Shown here in pieces: positions 1 to 7,672 of a stretch of DNA of 64,000 bases. This DNA is from Chryseobacterium gallinarum. Lineage in GTDB: Bacteria > Bacteroidota > Bacteroidia > Flavobacteriales > Weeksellaceae. Below the pieces are notes generated by a model. That model ran no database searches. It saw only the letters and a program-made list of their open reading frames with translations, and was not told the origin of the DNA. The position numbers and the translations under genes were made by a program. The first letter of the stretch is position 1. Each line of letters opens with the position of its first letter. The DNA lies in the NCBI RefSeq assembly GCF_001021975.1, contig NZ_CP009928.1:1674001-1738000 (forward strand). Reading direction: 5' to 3'.

Positions 1-113
1 AAAACATGCAGCTTGTATGAACAGGGTATTTTATTTTAATCTGAATAGTAAACAATGATTTGAATCATAGATAAAAAAAAATTTAAACACGTGTTCATAT
101 ATTTTTAATTTAA

Positions 114-121
114 TAATTTTG
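114..121 (+). promoter_or_regulatory. Candidate -7 element for the cupin gene
   Basis: TAATTTTG fits the Bacteroidota -7 consensus TAnnTTTG and lies 19 bases before the start codon at 140. No convincing TTG -33 element is visible at the usual distance upstream, so this is only a candidate. Bases 1-113 show nothing else that I can interpret. Confidence 0.4.
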
Positions 122-139
122 TAACATAAAATATATCAA

Positions 140-1021
140 ATGGGAATAATTTTAAAGCCTATAGATGTTGTAGATGACATTTCAAAAGAAGATTTCTACG
201 AAAAATATCTAAAGCCAAGAAGGCCCGTTGTCATCAGGAATATGGCAAAAAAATGGCCTGCTTACCAAAAATGGACGATGGAATATATGAAGGAGGTTGT
301 AGGAGATGTGGAGGTCCCGCTATATGATAGCTCAAAGGCTGATCCTTCTGCTCCCATCAACGCTTCTGCTGCGAAAATGAAATTCGGGGATTATATAGAC
401 CTTATCCAACGGGAGCCTACGGATCTCAGAATTTTCCTTTTCGATCCTATAAAGTATGCCCCGAAACTTTTGGAAGACTATATTTCTCCTAAAGAATTAA
501 TGGGAGGTTTCCTGGATAAATATCCCAATATGTTTTTTGGGGGTAAAGGCTCTGTAACATTCCTTCATTTTGATATTGATATGGCTCACATTTTCCATAC
601 TCACTTCAACGGAAGAAAACATATCCTTCTTTTTGACTATAAATGGAAGGAAAGGTTATATCAGATTCCTTATGCAACATATGCTCTGGAAGATTATGAC
701 ATCGAAAATCCTGATTTTACCAAATTCCCTGCTTTGAATGGTGTAGAAGGAATAGAATGTTTCCTTGAACATGGTGATACGCTATTTATGCCTACCGGAT
801 GGTGGCATTGGATGAAATACCTGGACGGTTCTTTTTCCATCTCACTAAGGGCATGGGACAAATCATGGGCCGTAAAGGCACATTCGTTATGGAACCTGAC
901 GGTACAGCGTAAGTTTGACGACATAATGAAGTCTAATTTCAAAAAGAAATATATGGACTGGAAGGAGAAAGTCGCCATTAAAAGAGCAGAACTAGCCTTA
1001 AAAAGAGGTTTACCAAGATAA
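140..1021 (+). CDS. Cupin-like (JmjC/cupin_8) domain protein
   Basis: Likely Fe(II)/2-oxoglutarate-dependent oxygenase of the cupin_8/JmjC-like family, 293 residues. Near residue 140 there is a HFDID segment followed by HIFHTHFNGRKHILLFD, which supplies the HxD part of the metal triad and the 2-oxoglutarate-binding Lys region. Near residue 215 the segment HGDTLFMPTGWWHW supplies the distal His. No signal peptide is visible, so it should be cytoplasmic. Family members hydroxylate proteins or small molecules; the substrate here cannot be told from the sequence. It is a single-gene unit that ends in a terminator shared with the convergent gene at 1063-1845. Family assignment is firm, function is open. 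Confidence 0.85.
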   Translation: MGIILKPIDVVDDISKEDFYEKYLKPRRPVVIRNMAKKWPAYQKWTMEYMKEVVGDVEVPLYDSSKADPSAPINASAAKMKFGDYIDLIQREPTDLRIFLFDPIKYAPKLLEDYISPKELMGGFLDKYPNMFFGGKGSVTFLHFDIDMAHIFHTHFNGRKHILLFDYKWKERLYQIPYATYALEDYDIENPDFTKFPALNGVEGIECFLEHGDTLFMPTGWWHWMKYLDGSFSISLRAWDKSWAVKAHSLWNLTVQRKFDDIMKSNFKKKYMDWKEKVAIKRAELALKRGLPR

Positions 1022-1024
1022 AAT

Positions 1025-1054
1025 AAAAGACGTTTCGGTTGAAACGTCTTTTTT
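1025..1054. terminator. Bidirectional terminator
   Basis: GACGTTTC (1029-1036), loop GGTT, GAAACGTC (1041-1048), with A-run before and T-run after. It sits between the stop of the cupin gene and the stop of the convergent T9SS gene and can serve both. Confidence 0.85.
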
Positions 1055-1062
1055 ATTGGGGA

Positions 1063-1845
1063 TTATTCTTTTATTATTTTATAAATTTTTTCTTTCCCTT
1101 CTTCCTTGATTTTAAGTAGATAATTACCTGTAGACAGATCGCTTACATTGATTGTGGCATTAGCTGAGTTCATCTTTTCTTTTTTCTGTAATTTTCCGGT
1201 GAGATCAAACAGGCTTATTTCTGAGATTTTGCCTTCACTTTTGATCGTTAAAATATCTTTCACCGGATTAGGATAGACGGAGGCTTTATGTTTAGTTACG
1301 TCAGCAACACTTAGATTATTTCCGGATACCTCAAAATCATCTATTCCGACGAACCAGATATCGTTCGTGGATGAATAGAATGCGATATGAATTGTTTGTC
1401 CAGCATAAGGAGTTAAATCATATGTATATTGGGTCCACGTTTCGGGTGGTGTTACCAAAGCCGCCAGTGTATCGGTAAGCGCTGCTGCTGTCGGAGTCGT
1501 TGTTGATATTCTGACATCAAATTTTTCAGCGAGTCCGGAGCCTCTGTTTCGGGCCCAGAAAGTTAATTTATCTGATACTCCTGCCGTTATGGTTATTGCA
1601 GGGCTTACAGCATAATCATCATGTGCAGTGCTTCCATATTTCAAACCTAAAAAATGAGACCCGGAATGCGGGCTATTAAAGTTGCTATCATAAGTGCTCC
1701 ATGTTTTCCAGGTTCCGGGATCACCACCATTAATAATCGTCCAATCTGATGGCATTGTTGCTGAATCAAAACTTTGGGTATATTGCGCTACGATACCTGA
1801 AGGCAGAAGGCATAATCCCATCAATAATTGATAAATCTTTTTCAT
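1063..1845 (-). CDS. Secreted protein with choice-of-anchor-J-like domain and T9SS type A sorting signal
   Basis: The 260-residue product starts with a signal peptide (about residues 1-20, ending near VAQ). Residues 22-175 resemble the choice-of-anchor J/MAM-like jelly-roll module (TMPSDWTIINGG near the start and WFVGIDDFEVSG at its end). The last 75 residues form a Por secretion-system C-terminal sorting domain: VYPNPVKDILTIKS, then LFDLTGKL, then LSTGNYLLKI and a basic end. Such proteins cross the outer membrane through the type IX secretion system and have this domain removed. No enzymatic residues are evident, so an adhesive or surface role is an inference. Gene stands alone and ends at the bidirectional terminator. 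Confidence 0.88.
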   Translation of the reverse strand: MKKIYQLLMGLCLLPSGIVAQYTQSFDSATMPSDWTIINGGDPGTWKTWSTYDSNFNSPHSGSHFLGLKYGSTAHDDYAVSPAITITAGVSDKLTFWARNRGSGLAEKFDVRISTTTPTAAALTDTLAALVTPPETWTQYTYDLTPYAGQTIHIAFYSSTNDIWFVGIDDFEVSGNNLSVADVTKHKASVYPNPVKDILTIKSEGKISEISLFDLTGKLQKKEKMNSANATINVSDLSTGNYLLKIKEEGKEKIYKIIKE

Positions 1846-1973
1846 ATCACGTATTTTAATACCAATTTAGTTAATTTTATTACAAAAAATTAAAAACAAA
1901 ATAATATTAATTACAAAACACAAAAAGATTGTTAATCAACTATTTTTCGATTATATTTTATTTAACAAATTAA

Positions 1974-3698
1974 TTATAAAACTCTATATATAGGATACTG
2001 TCTGAACGTTTTTTCTTCAAAATAAGGCGAATTTTTGTAGATCCAGTCCAATTGAGCAGTCCCATCTTCCAACAATTTTTTATCTGAAGCTTTTGCAGCT
2101 TCAAATGCCGCTTTCAGTTTTTTATCCTTCTTCAGCAATTCAGCGGCGGTATCTTCAAAAATATAAGCAGAATAATATTCCTTCTGAGCCAGGATTCCAT
2201 CAAAAAAATTCCAGTTGAAAAATGAGTCTAACGCTTCCGGCTCAAGTGTTTCTATGATATATTTTACCCCAGACTGATCTGTAGGAACTAAATAATCTCC
2301 GGCAGCAAACCCGAGGTTCCTACTGGTGGTATCTACCGTCGTTTCATAATGCAGATAGTGGCCTTCATACGGGTTTTTAACGGTTTTAAAATCTTTAATC
2401 CTATATGATTCTACAGCAATTGTACTATCCTTCTGTAAGGGTTTCATTTGAATTCCGTTTCTTTTAAATTCATCCAAAACCCGGTATTGTGCCTGTGGGA
2501 TTACATAGTATTTAGGAATTGTGATATATCCTGTAGGAACGGCTGTAGTAAACAGTTTTATATTTTTTGTAAACGGCTTATTTCTATCATAATATAATCT
2601 TGGCTTCCCGGAAATTTCACTGGGTTTATACTTTCCTTCATATCCTTTGAAATCCATCGTAGAAAATTTCGTAGAGTCAATTTTCCAACGGATTCCATAT
2701 TGTTTCCCTGCCTGATATTGCTTTAAATTATCAAGGCGCAGTTGTTTTATTTTGCTGTAATCTTTATCCAGATTTTCAAGATTTACCAACATGTATTTGT
2801 AGGTAGCATCTACTCTTTTGTCATAAGGCTTCAGCATGTGGGTTTCAGGTACCGTTCCTAAAGAATTGAATAACGAAGCATACCCTGTAGAATATCTAGG
2901 AGAGTCTTCAAAAGCAGCAAAGCCTACTTCCGGAACATCCCCGTGAATGTTTACATAAGGAGTGCTTTCATAGCCTAGTTTTTTCATATCATCAAGGTTT
3001 TTAGCCTGATATACATTATAAAAATAATTGCCGAGAACATTTCCCAGACGTTCTTTAAATGTAGAAATATAGGTAAAGGTATATTGATAATCGGCTCCGT
3101 TACTGACATGGTTATCGATAAAAACATCCGGTTTCAGCCATTGATAAATCTCCTGGAAACTTCTTGCGTTTTTAGAGTCTGCTTTGATGAAATCCCTGTT
3201 CAGGTCATAGTTTCTCGCATTCCCCCTGAAGCCATACTGTTCCGGCCCATTCTGATTGGCCCTGGAATAAGATCCCCTGTTCAGCATTCCGCTGATATTA
3301 TAGGCTGAAATAGCAGCAATAATAAAGTTTTGGGGAGTCTTAATTTTTTTAGTTGCAAGGTCTCTCATCAGCATCATCGTGGCATCTATTCCGTCGGGTT
3401 CTCCGGGATGGATTCCGTTATTGACGAAAAGTATGGCTTTACTTTTTCTCAGTTTATCAATATTTTTTTCAGGAAAGGGATTGTAAATTACTACATAGAT
3501 AGGTTTTCCATTATCATCTTCTCCTTTTTTCAGATACTGAATACTGTTAAAACTTTTTGCCAGATCATTGTAATAAGCATTCATTTCATCATAAGTAACG
3601 GTCTGATTGCCATTTCCTTTTTCAAAAGGAGTCTGAAATGATTTTTGGGCAAAGATTAAGGAACAGCTAAGCGTGAGTAACAGATATTTCAGTTTCAT
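1974..3698 (-). CDS. M14 family zinc carboxypeptidase-like protein, secreted
   Basis: The start at 3698 is preferred because the product then opens with a signal peptide (MKLKYLLLTLSCSLIFAQ), giving 574 residues; the frame stays open to 3773 but that extension is not signal-like. The peptidase M14 zinc site is visible as GIHPGEPDG about residue 92 (HxxE) with the third ligand in DNHVSNGAD about residue 195. A catalytic-Glu-like VPETHML follows near 285. Family members remove C-terminal residues from peptides in the periplasm or outside the cell. The long C-terminal part has no motif I recognise. Monocistronic, separated from the NAD/ADP-ribose operon downstream by a hairpin at 3809. Confidence 0.82.
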   Translation of the reverse strand: MKLKYLLLTLSCSLIFAQKSFQTPFEKGNGNQTVTYDEMNAYYNDLAKSFNSIQYLKKGEDDNGKPIYVVIYNPFPEKNIDKLRKSKAILFVNNGIHPGEPDGIDATMMLMRDLATKKIKTPQNFIIAAISAYNISGMLNRGSYSRANQNGPEQYGFRGNARNYDLNRDFIKADSKNARSFQEIYQWLKPDVFIDNHVSNGADYQYTFTYISTFKERLGNVLGNYFYNVYQAKNLDDMKKLGYESTPYVNIHGDVPEVGFAAFEDSPRYSTGYASLFNSLGTVPETHMLKPYDKRVDATYKYMLVNLENLDKDYSKIKQLRLDNLKQYQAGKQYGIRWKIDSTKFSTMDFKGYEGKYKPSEISGKPRLYYDRNKPFTKNIKLFTTAVPTGYITIPKYYVIPQAQYRVLDEFKRNGIQMKPLQKDSTIAVESYRIKDFKTVKNPYEGHYLHYETTVDTTSRNLGFAAGDYLVPTDQSGVKYIIETLEPEALDSFFNWNFFDGILAQKEYYSAYIFEDTAAELLKKDKKLKAAFEAAKASDKKLLEDGTAQLDWIYKNSPYFEEKTFRQYPIYRVL

Positions 3699-3808
3699 TA
3701 TCGGAATATATTTTCGGGATTTAAAATTAGACAATATGATTGGGTCAAAAAAAACAAAATGTAAAAATTCCAAATTCTGTTGTTTATTATTCTATAAAAA
3801 CTTAAAAT

Positions 3809-3831
3809 CTCATAGATTTTAAACCTATGAG
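3809..3831 (-). terminator. Terminator of the NAD/ADP-ribose operon
   Basis: CTCATAG (3809-3815) and CTATGAG (3825-3831) enclose a nine-base loop. On the minus strand the stem is followed by a T-rich tail (complement of 3796-3808). It lies about 50 bases beyond the metallophosphoesterase stop. Confidence 0.6.
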
Positions 3832-3884
3832 GGTTAAAGACGAAAACATACCTCATCTTATCTTCCTGTCAAATAATGATTACC

Positions 3885-4616
3885 TCATCCGTTGCGTCCA
3901 TTTTCATTAGGATATAAGGATGGCAGTACATCACTTTGCCAGAATTCTTTAGTATCAATATCCATAATGGATAAGGCTCCGGTAAAGGCTGCTCCGGTAT
4001 CCAAATTCCAGATATTAGCTTTATTTACAGGCGTTTTACTCCCAATATGCAGGGTTGGAGTATGCCCGATAAATATTTCTTTATATAAAAGCAGTCTCTT
4101 GGGATAGAGTTCTGAATTTTTCTCAAGCTTTTTATCCATTGCAACTGCGGTTTCCCAAAGGGTTCTGTCCCAACGGTAATTGCTGGAATATACTTCTTTT
4201 TCCGGCCCATGCATAGAAGAATAGCCTGCATGAATGAACAGATAGTTTTGTTCATCGATATAGTAGTTTTTCATCCGTTGAAAGAACTCAAGATGGATGT
4301 TTCTGTCTTCTGGAGAATAGCCGGCATAGCTTTCAACAGTACTTTTTCCACCGTTAAAAAGCCATACATCCGGCTCATTTCCGGAATTGAGCCAATCTTC
4401 CGTCCAGGCATCATGATTGCCTTTAATAAATATACAATCTTGCTTTTCTGAAAGCTCAATTAAAAACCGAATCACCTGTGAAGACTCACTCCATCCATCT
4501 ACATAATCTCCAAGAAAGATAAGCTGGTCATTTTCTCTAACGTCTGCCCTTTCCAAAACTTGTTGCAAGGCCTTAAGGCCTCCATGAATGTCTCCTATGA
4601 CTAATGTTCTGCCCAT
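3885..4616 (-). CDS. Metallophosphoesterase (PP2A/ApaH-like)
   Basis: Calcineurin-like dinuclear metal phosphoesterase, 243 residues. Motifs in order: GDIHGG at the N-terminus, FLGDYVDG near residue 38, GNHDAW near 67, and HAGYSS and GHTP further on. All metal ligands of the family appear present. The start at 4616 leaves one base between this gene and the KptA stop; an in-frame ATG at 4640 inside kptA is the alternative. No signal peptide. Last gene of the NAD/ADP-ribose operon. Relatives act on phosphoproteins or Ap4A. Next to KptA, whose by-product is a phosphorylated ADP-ribose, a role in removing that phosphate is an attractive inference but unproven. Confidence 0.85.
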   Translation of the reverse strand: MGRTLVIGDIHGGLKALQQVLERADVRENDQLIFLGDYVDGWSESSQVIRFLIELSEKQDCIFIKGNHDAWTEDWLNSGNEPDVWLFNGGKSTVESYAGYSPEDRNIHLEFFQRMKNYYIDEQNYLFIHAGYSSMHGPEKEVYSSNYRWDRTLWETAVAMDKKLEKNSELYPKRLLLYKEIFIGHTPTLHIGSKTPVNKANIWNLDTGAAFTGALSIMDIDTKEFWQSDVLPSLYPNENGRNG

Positions 4617-4617
4617 A

Positions 4618-5160
4618 TTACTTTGAAATATATTTTGCATCTACAAAGTCTGTCAGCCAGACTCCGTTTGCCGAAAGATAGAAAGATAACCCGTCCTCAT
4701 ACATCTTTCCGCTTCTGATTGTAAGAATTACAGGTTTTCCATGTCTCATCCCCACTCTTGTAGCGGTCTCTTTATCAGCACTTAAATGCACATGCTGACG
4801 AGTTCTTTTTTCAATCCCGTTGTTCAAAATGGAAGGGATATTGGTTTCCGCTGTTCCATGGTATAGGAAATCCGGTGGCTGTTGTGCTTCCAGAGCCAGG
4901 TCTATATCAATAGAATGTCCCTGACTTGCTCTGATCATGGTTTTATCTTCATTAAAAGCAAATCGTTTTTTATTATTGGTTTCCACTACCTCATCTAATT
5001 CATCTAATGTGAAACACATATTCTTTTTTGCTGATTTTTCTCTCAATTCTTCAACATTAGCCCAACCGTTCTCATCTAACTTTAAATCTATATTTTCCGG
5101 TTGATGCCTCAGAATCAGGCTTAAAAATTTACTTATTTTTTTCTTTTCTATTTCATTCAT
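4618..5160 (-). CDS. kptA: RNA 2'-phosphotransferase KptA/Tpt1
   Basis: 180 residues, the normal length for the family. Tpt1/KptA transfers an internal RNA 2'-phosphate to NAD+, releasing nicotinamide and ADP-ribose 1'',2''-cyclic phosphate. The helical N-terminal lobe carries LILRHQPE near residue 16 and the RASQGHS segment near 97. The C-terminal NAD-binding ADP-ribosyltransferase-like lobe carries FLYHGT near 118 and RQHVHLS near 141. No RNA ligase or splicing gene is nearby, so its bacterial substrate is unclear, as is usual. Nine bases separate it from the upstream ADP-ribosylglycohydrolase, and it is followed almost without gap by the metallophosphoesterase. Confidence 0.9.
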   Translation of the reverse strand: MNEIEKKKISKFLSLILRHQPENIDLKLDENGWANVEELREKSAKKNMCFTLDELDEVVETNNKKRFAFNEDKTMIRASQGHSIDIDLALEAQQPPDFLYHGTAETNIPSILNNGIEKRTRQHVHLSADKETATRVGMRHGKPVILTIRSGKMYEDGLSFYLSANGVWLTDFVDAKYISK

Positions 5161-5169
5161 GGTTTGTAT

Positions 5170-6114
5170 TTAATTCATTAATTTTTGTTGCAACTTACCA
5201 CACAATTGCTCAATATCGCCCTTTCTCGCCAATTCATCAATCCACTCCTGAGGAATATTTTCAAAACCATAATAAATTCCGGCAAGACCTCCTGTGATGG
5301 CTCCCGTAGTATCTGTGTCTTCCCCTAAATTAACAGCTTTCAAAACAGCTTCCGGAAAATCTCCTGAGTTTAAAAAACACCATAATGAGGCTTCTAAACT
5401 ATGAAGAACGTATCCGCCACTCCTGATCTCGTCTTCTGAATACCTGGAAATATCATTTTTTAACACCCGATAAAACAGTTCAATCTCTTTCGGGTTAAAT
5501 CCTTGAAAATCTGAATATTCCAACACCAATTGCTGCGTAAGCGTATAGGCATCTTTTTTGCTTTTTCCATTTATTAATTGAATCGCAAAAACCACATATA
5601 TAAAGCATGCAAATACAGAACGAAAATGTCCATGGGTAATTGCTGAAACTTCTTGTACGGTCTTATAGACCTTCTGGATGTCTTCTTCTTTTCTGAGATA
5701 AAAAGCAAGGGGAAGGATTCTCATTAACGATCCGTTTCCATTGTCTTCTTCAAAAATATCTCCTGAGAGCCTGGCACTTTCTCCTTTTACCAACCTTGCA
5801 ATGGCATGTCTTGTAGTACCTCCGATATCAAAAAGTTTTCCATGAGCGGTCCAGTGCCCGTATTTATACCATTTTACAAAGCTCTGTCCGATCTTTTCCA
5901 GGTCGTAACTTTTGGTAAGTTCTTCCGCAAGGCAAAGCGTAAGAGAACTGTCATCACTCCAGGTTCCTTTGGGTTGATTCCAGGACATGTATTCCAGCAT
6001 TTTTGTTACCGGATTTCTTTTCAGATCTTCTCTTGTTTTGAATTCTACCGGAACACCGAGGGCATCTCCAATGCAAACACCCAAAATACCGGCTTTTACT
6101 TTATTTTCTATCAT
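5170..6114 (-). CDS. ADP-ribosylglycohydrolase (DraG/ARH family)
   Basis: 314 residues covering one full ARH/crystallin-J1 domain. GDALGVP is at residues 16-22, the metal-binding TWSDDS at 51-56, and the C-terminal metal motif GEDTDTTGAITGG near residue 245. The binuclear magnesium ligands (DD and DTD) are intact, so an active hydrolase is expected. Family enzymes remove ADP-ribose from arginine, serine, O-acetyl-ADP-ribose or nucleic acid. The start codon overlaps the sirtuin stop by four bases, which suggests translational coupling; a sirtuin makes O-acyl-ADP-ribose, a possible substrate. Substrate choice cannot be read from the sequence. Confidence 0.9.
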   Translation of the reverse strand: MIENKVKAGILGVCIGDALGVPVEFKTREDLKRNPVTKMLEYMSWNQPKGTWSDDSSLTLCLAEELTKSYDLEKIGQSFVKWYKYGHWTAHGKLFDIGGTTRHAIARLVKGESARLSGDIFEEDNGNGSLMRILPLAFYLRKEEDIQKVYKTVQEVSAITHGHFRSVFACFIYVVFAIQLINGKSKKDAYTLTQQLVLEYSDFQGFNPKEIELFYRVLKNDISRYSEDEIRSGGYVLHSLEASLWCFLNSGDFPEAVLKAVNLGEDTDTTGAITGGLAGIYYGFENIPQEWIDELARKGDIEQLCGKLQQKLMN

Positions 6115-6797
6115 GCAAGATTTACCAGCTTATCAAATAACAGTTTCATTCCCTGGGTTGCCGTTTCTTTTATCACCACAGCCCGTTGTCCGTAGCCAAA
6201 TCCTGTTTCATTGGGATTGATAACAATCAGAAGACAGTCATCTTTGATATCATGGATGAGTCCTGCTGCCGGATATACCTGGAGGGAAGTGCCAATAACC
6301 AATAAAATATCTGATTCTTTTACGATTTCCCTTGCTGTCTGATATAATGGAACATCTTCTCCGAACCAAACAATAAAAGGTCTTAATTGGGCTCCGTCTT
6401 CCGCCTTGTCTCCAATGTTAATATCACCTTTCTGTTCATAAATCAGGCTTTTATCGTTGCACGAACAAGACTTGAATAATTCTCCATGAATGTGAAGAAT
6501 ATTGGTAGAACCTGCTCTTTCATGAAGGTCATCAATATTTTGGGTAATGATCTGTACATCAAAATACTTTTCCAGTTCTGCCAATAGCTTATGGGCATCA
6601 TTAGGCTGTACTTCATGAAGCTGGCGTCTTCTCTGGTTATAAAACTCCAAGACCAAAGCCCGATCTTTTCTCCATCCTTCCGGACTTGCCACATCCGTTA
6701 CATTATGGTTTTCCCAAAGACCGTCTCCGTCTCTGAAAGTTTTTATTCCGCTTTCGGCACTGATTCCGGCACCGCTTAATATGGTTAGTTTTTTCAT
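6111..6797 (-). CDS. cobB: Sir2-family NAD-dependent protein deacylase (CobB-like)
   Basis: 228 residues, a short single-domain sirtuin. GAGISAESGI at 9-18 and TFRDGDGLW at 20-28 bind NAD. TQNIDDLHERAG at 85-96 and the catalytic His104 in HIHGELF follow, and GTSLQVYPAAG is near 178. Tyr53 and Arg56 form the YxxR pair typical of class III sirtuins, which favour succinyl or malonyl lysine. Only one cysteine pair (Cys111, Cys113) is present where family members usually have four zinc cysteines; the second pair is replaced by an acidic stretch. It overlaps the ADP-ribosylglycohydrolase gene, and lies 31 bases after the DUF4291 gene. Confidence 0.9.
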   Translation of the reverse strand: MKKLTILSGAGISAESGIKTFRDGDGLWENHNVTDVASPEGWRKDRALVLEFYNQRRRQLHEVQPNDAHKLLAELEKYFDVQIITQNIDDLHERAGSTNILHIHGELFKSCSCNDKSLIYEQKGDINIGDKAEDGAQLRPFIVWFGEDVPLYQTAREIVKESDILLVIGTSLQVYPAAGLIHDIKDDCLLIVINPNETGFGYGQRAVVIKETATQGMKLLFDKLVNLA

Positions 6798-6828
6798 TGG
6801 TTTATTCTAATAGTTTTTTATAAATCAC

Positions 6829-7464
6829 TTAATCAAGGTTCAATCTTCTATTTAAAACCTCATCATCAAATAATAATGGTTTTTCTTCAGGAATTATTAA
6901 GTTTTCTAAATCATTATTTAATACAAACTGGTATTGTTGCTTCACAAAATCTGAAATATTTTCAATTAAAATAATATCATCTTTGGCAAAAGAACGTATA
7001 AATTCATTCCGCAAACCTATTTGTATTGCTCTTCGTTCCAATTTATTTCCAAATGGGTCATGATCTGGATCCCATTGTAATCTAACTGAGGATTTTTTTA
7101 TATGGTCCTGCCATTCTTCTCTTGAGAATCCAAGCTTTTCATTGTAAGAAGAATATACTGCATTTTCCAGATATTTCCTGAAAGCATCTTTTTTCAAATG
7201 AATGGCCAAAACGTACTCCTGATCTTCTTTTCTTCCCCAACCATTACGGTACATCATCCAAAGAAAATTAGGTTTTATCCAAGTCATTCTTTCGAGGCTG
7301 AAACCTCCGCCAAAGAATTGTTTTTTAACAGCAAATTTTCCTATTTCTTTTCTATAGGATTGATACACTACAATCTTTTCATCATCATATTGAGCCATGA
7401 TATAATGCCCTTGTTGAGGCCAAACCTTAAGCTGTTCTTTATATTTTTTTAATCTGATATTCAT
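6829..7464 (-). CDS. DUF4291 family protein
   Basis: 211 residues that I recognise as DUF4291. Hallmarks are IMAQYDDEKIVVYQSYR near residue 22, the highly conserved MTWIKPNFLWMMYRNGWG near 59, and RRAIQIGLR near 145. I recall the family being placed with ADP-ribosyltransferase folds, which would fit this NAD/ADP-ribose operon, but catalytic residues have not been shown and I cannot verify the fold here. No signal peptide or membrane segment. The 208 bases upstream (7465-7672) separate it from the PurA-like gene and show no clear promoter. Confidence 0.8.
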   Translation of the reverse strand: MNIRLKKYKEQLKVWPQQGHYIMAQYDDEKIVVYQSYRKEIGKFAVKKQFFGGGFSLERMTWIKPNFLWMMYRNGWGRKEDQEYVLAIHLKKDAFRKYLENAVYSSYNEKLGFSREEWQDHIKKSSVRLQWDPDHDPFGNKLERRAIQIGLRNEFIRSFAKDDIILIENISDFVKQQYQFVLNNDLENLIIPEEKPLLFDDEVLNRRLNLD

Positions 7465-7672
7465 TATATCTCTTCAGTATCTTTTGTCATTCCTTTATTC
7501 GTCACTGTTGTTTTTTATGCTTGTCATCAAGTTTTCCAGCTCAGTACTTCTTGCTTTTTCAAAACCGTTACCTATAAACACTTTGATCACTTTAATATTT
7601 CCTACAATAATTCATTATCATTTTCGCTCCCAATTCTTTAAAGATAAAAATTAATACCTCATTTTACAGCCA

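Noticed and set aside
63..110. ACACGTGT palindrome and A-rich stretch as an operator
   Set aside because: Only eight bases of symmetry with no second copy; not enough to claim a site.
7465..7672. Possible hidden gene or second promoter between the PurA-like and DUF4291 genes
   Set aside because: No conserved frame, no TAnnTTTG/TTG pair and no copy of the NrtR-type repeat could be made out.
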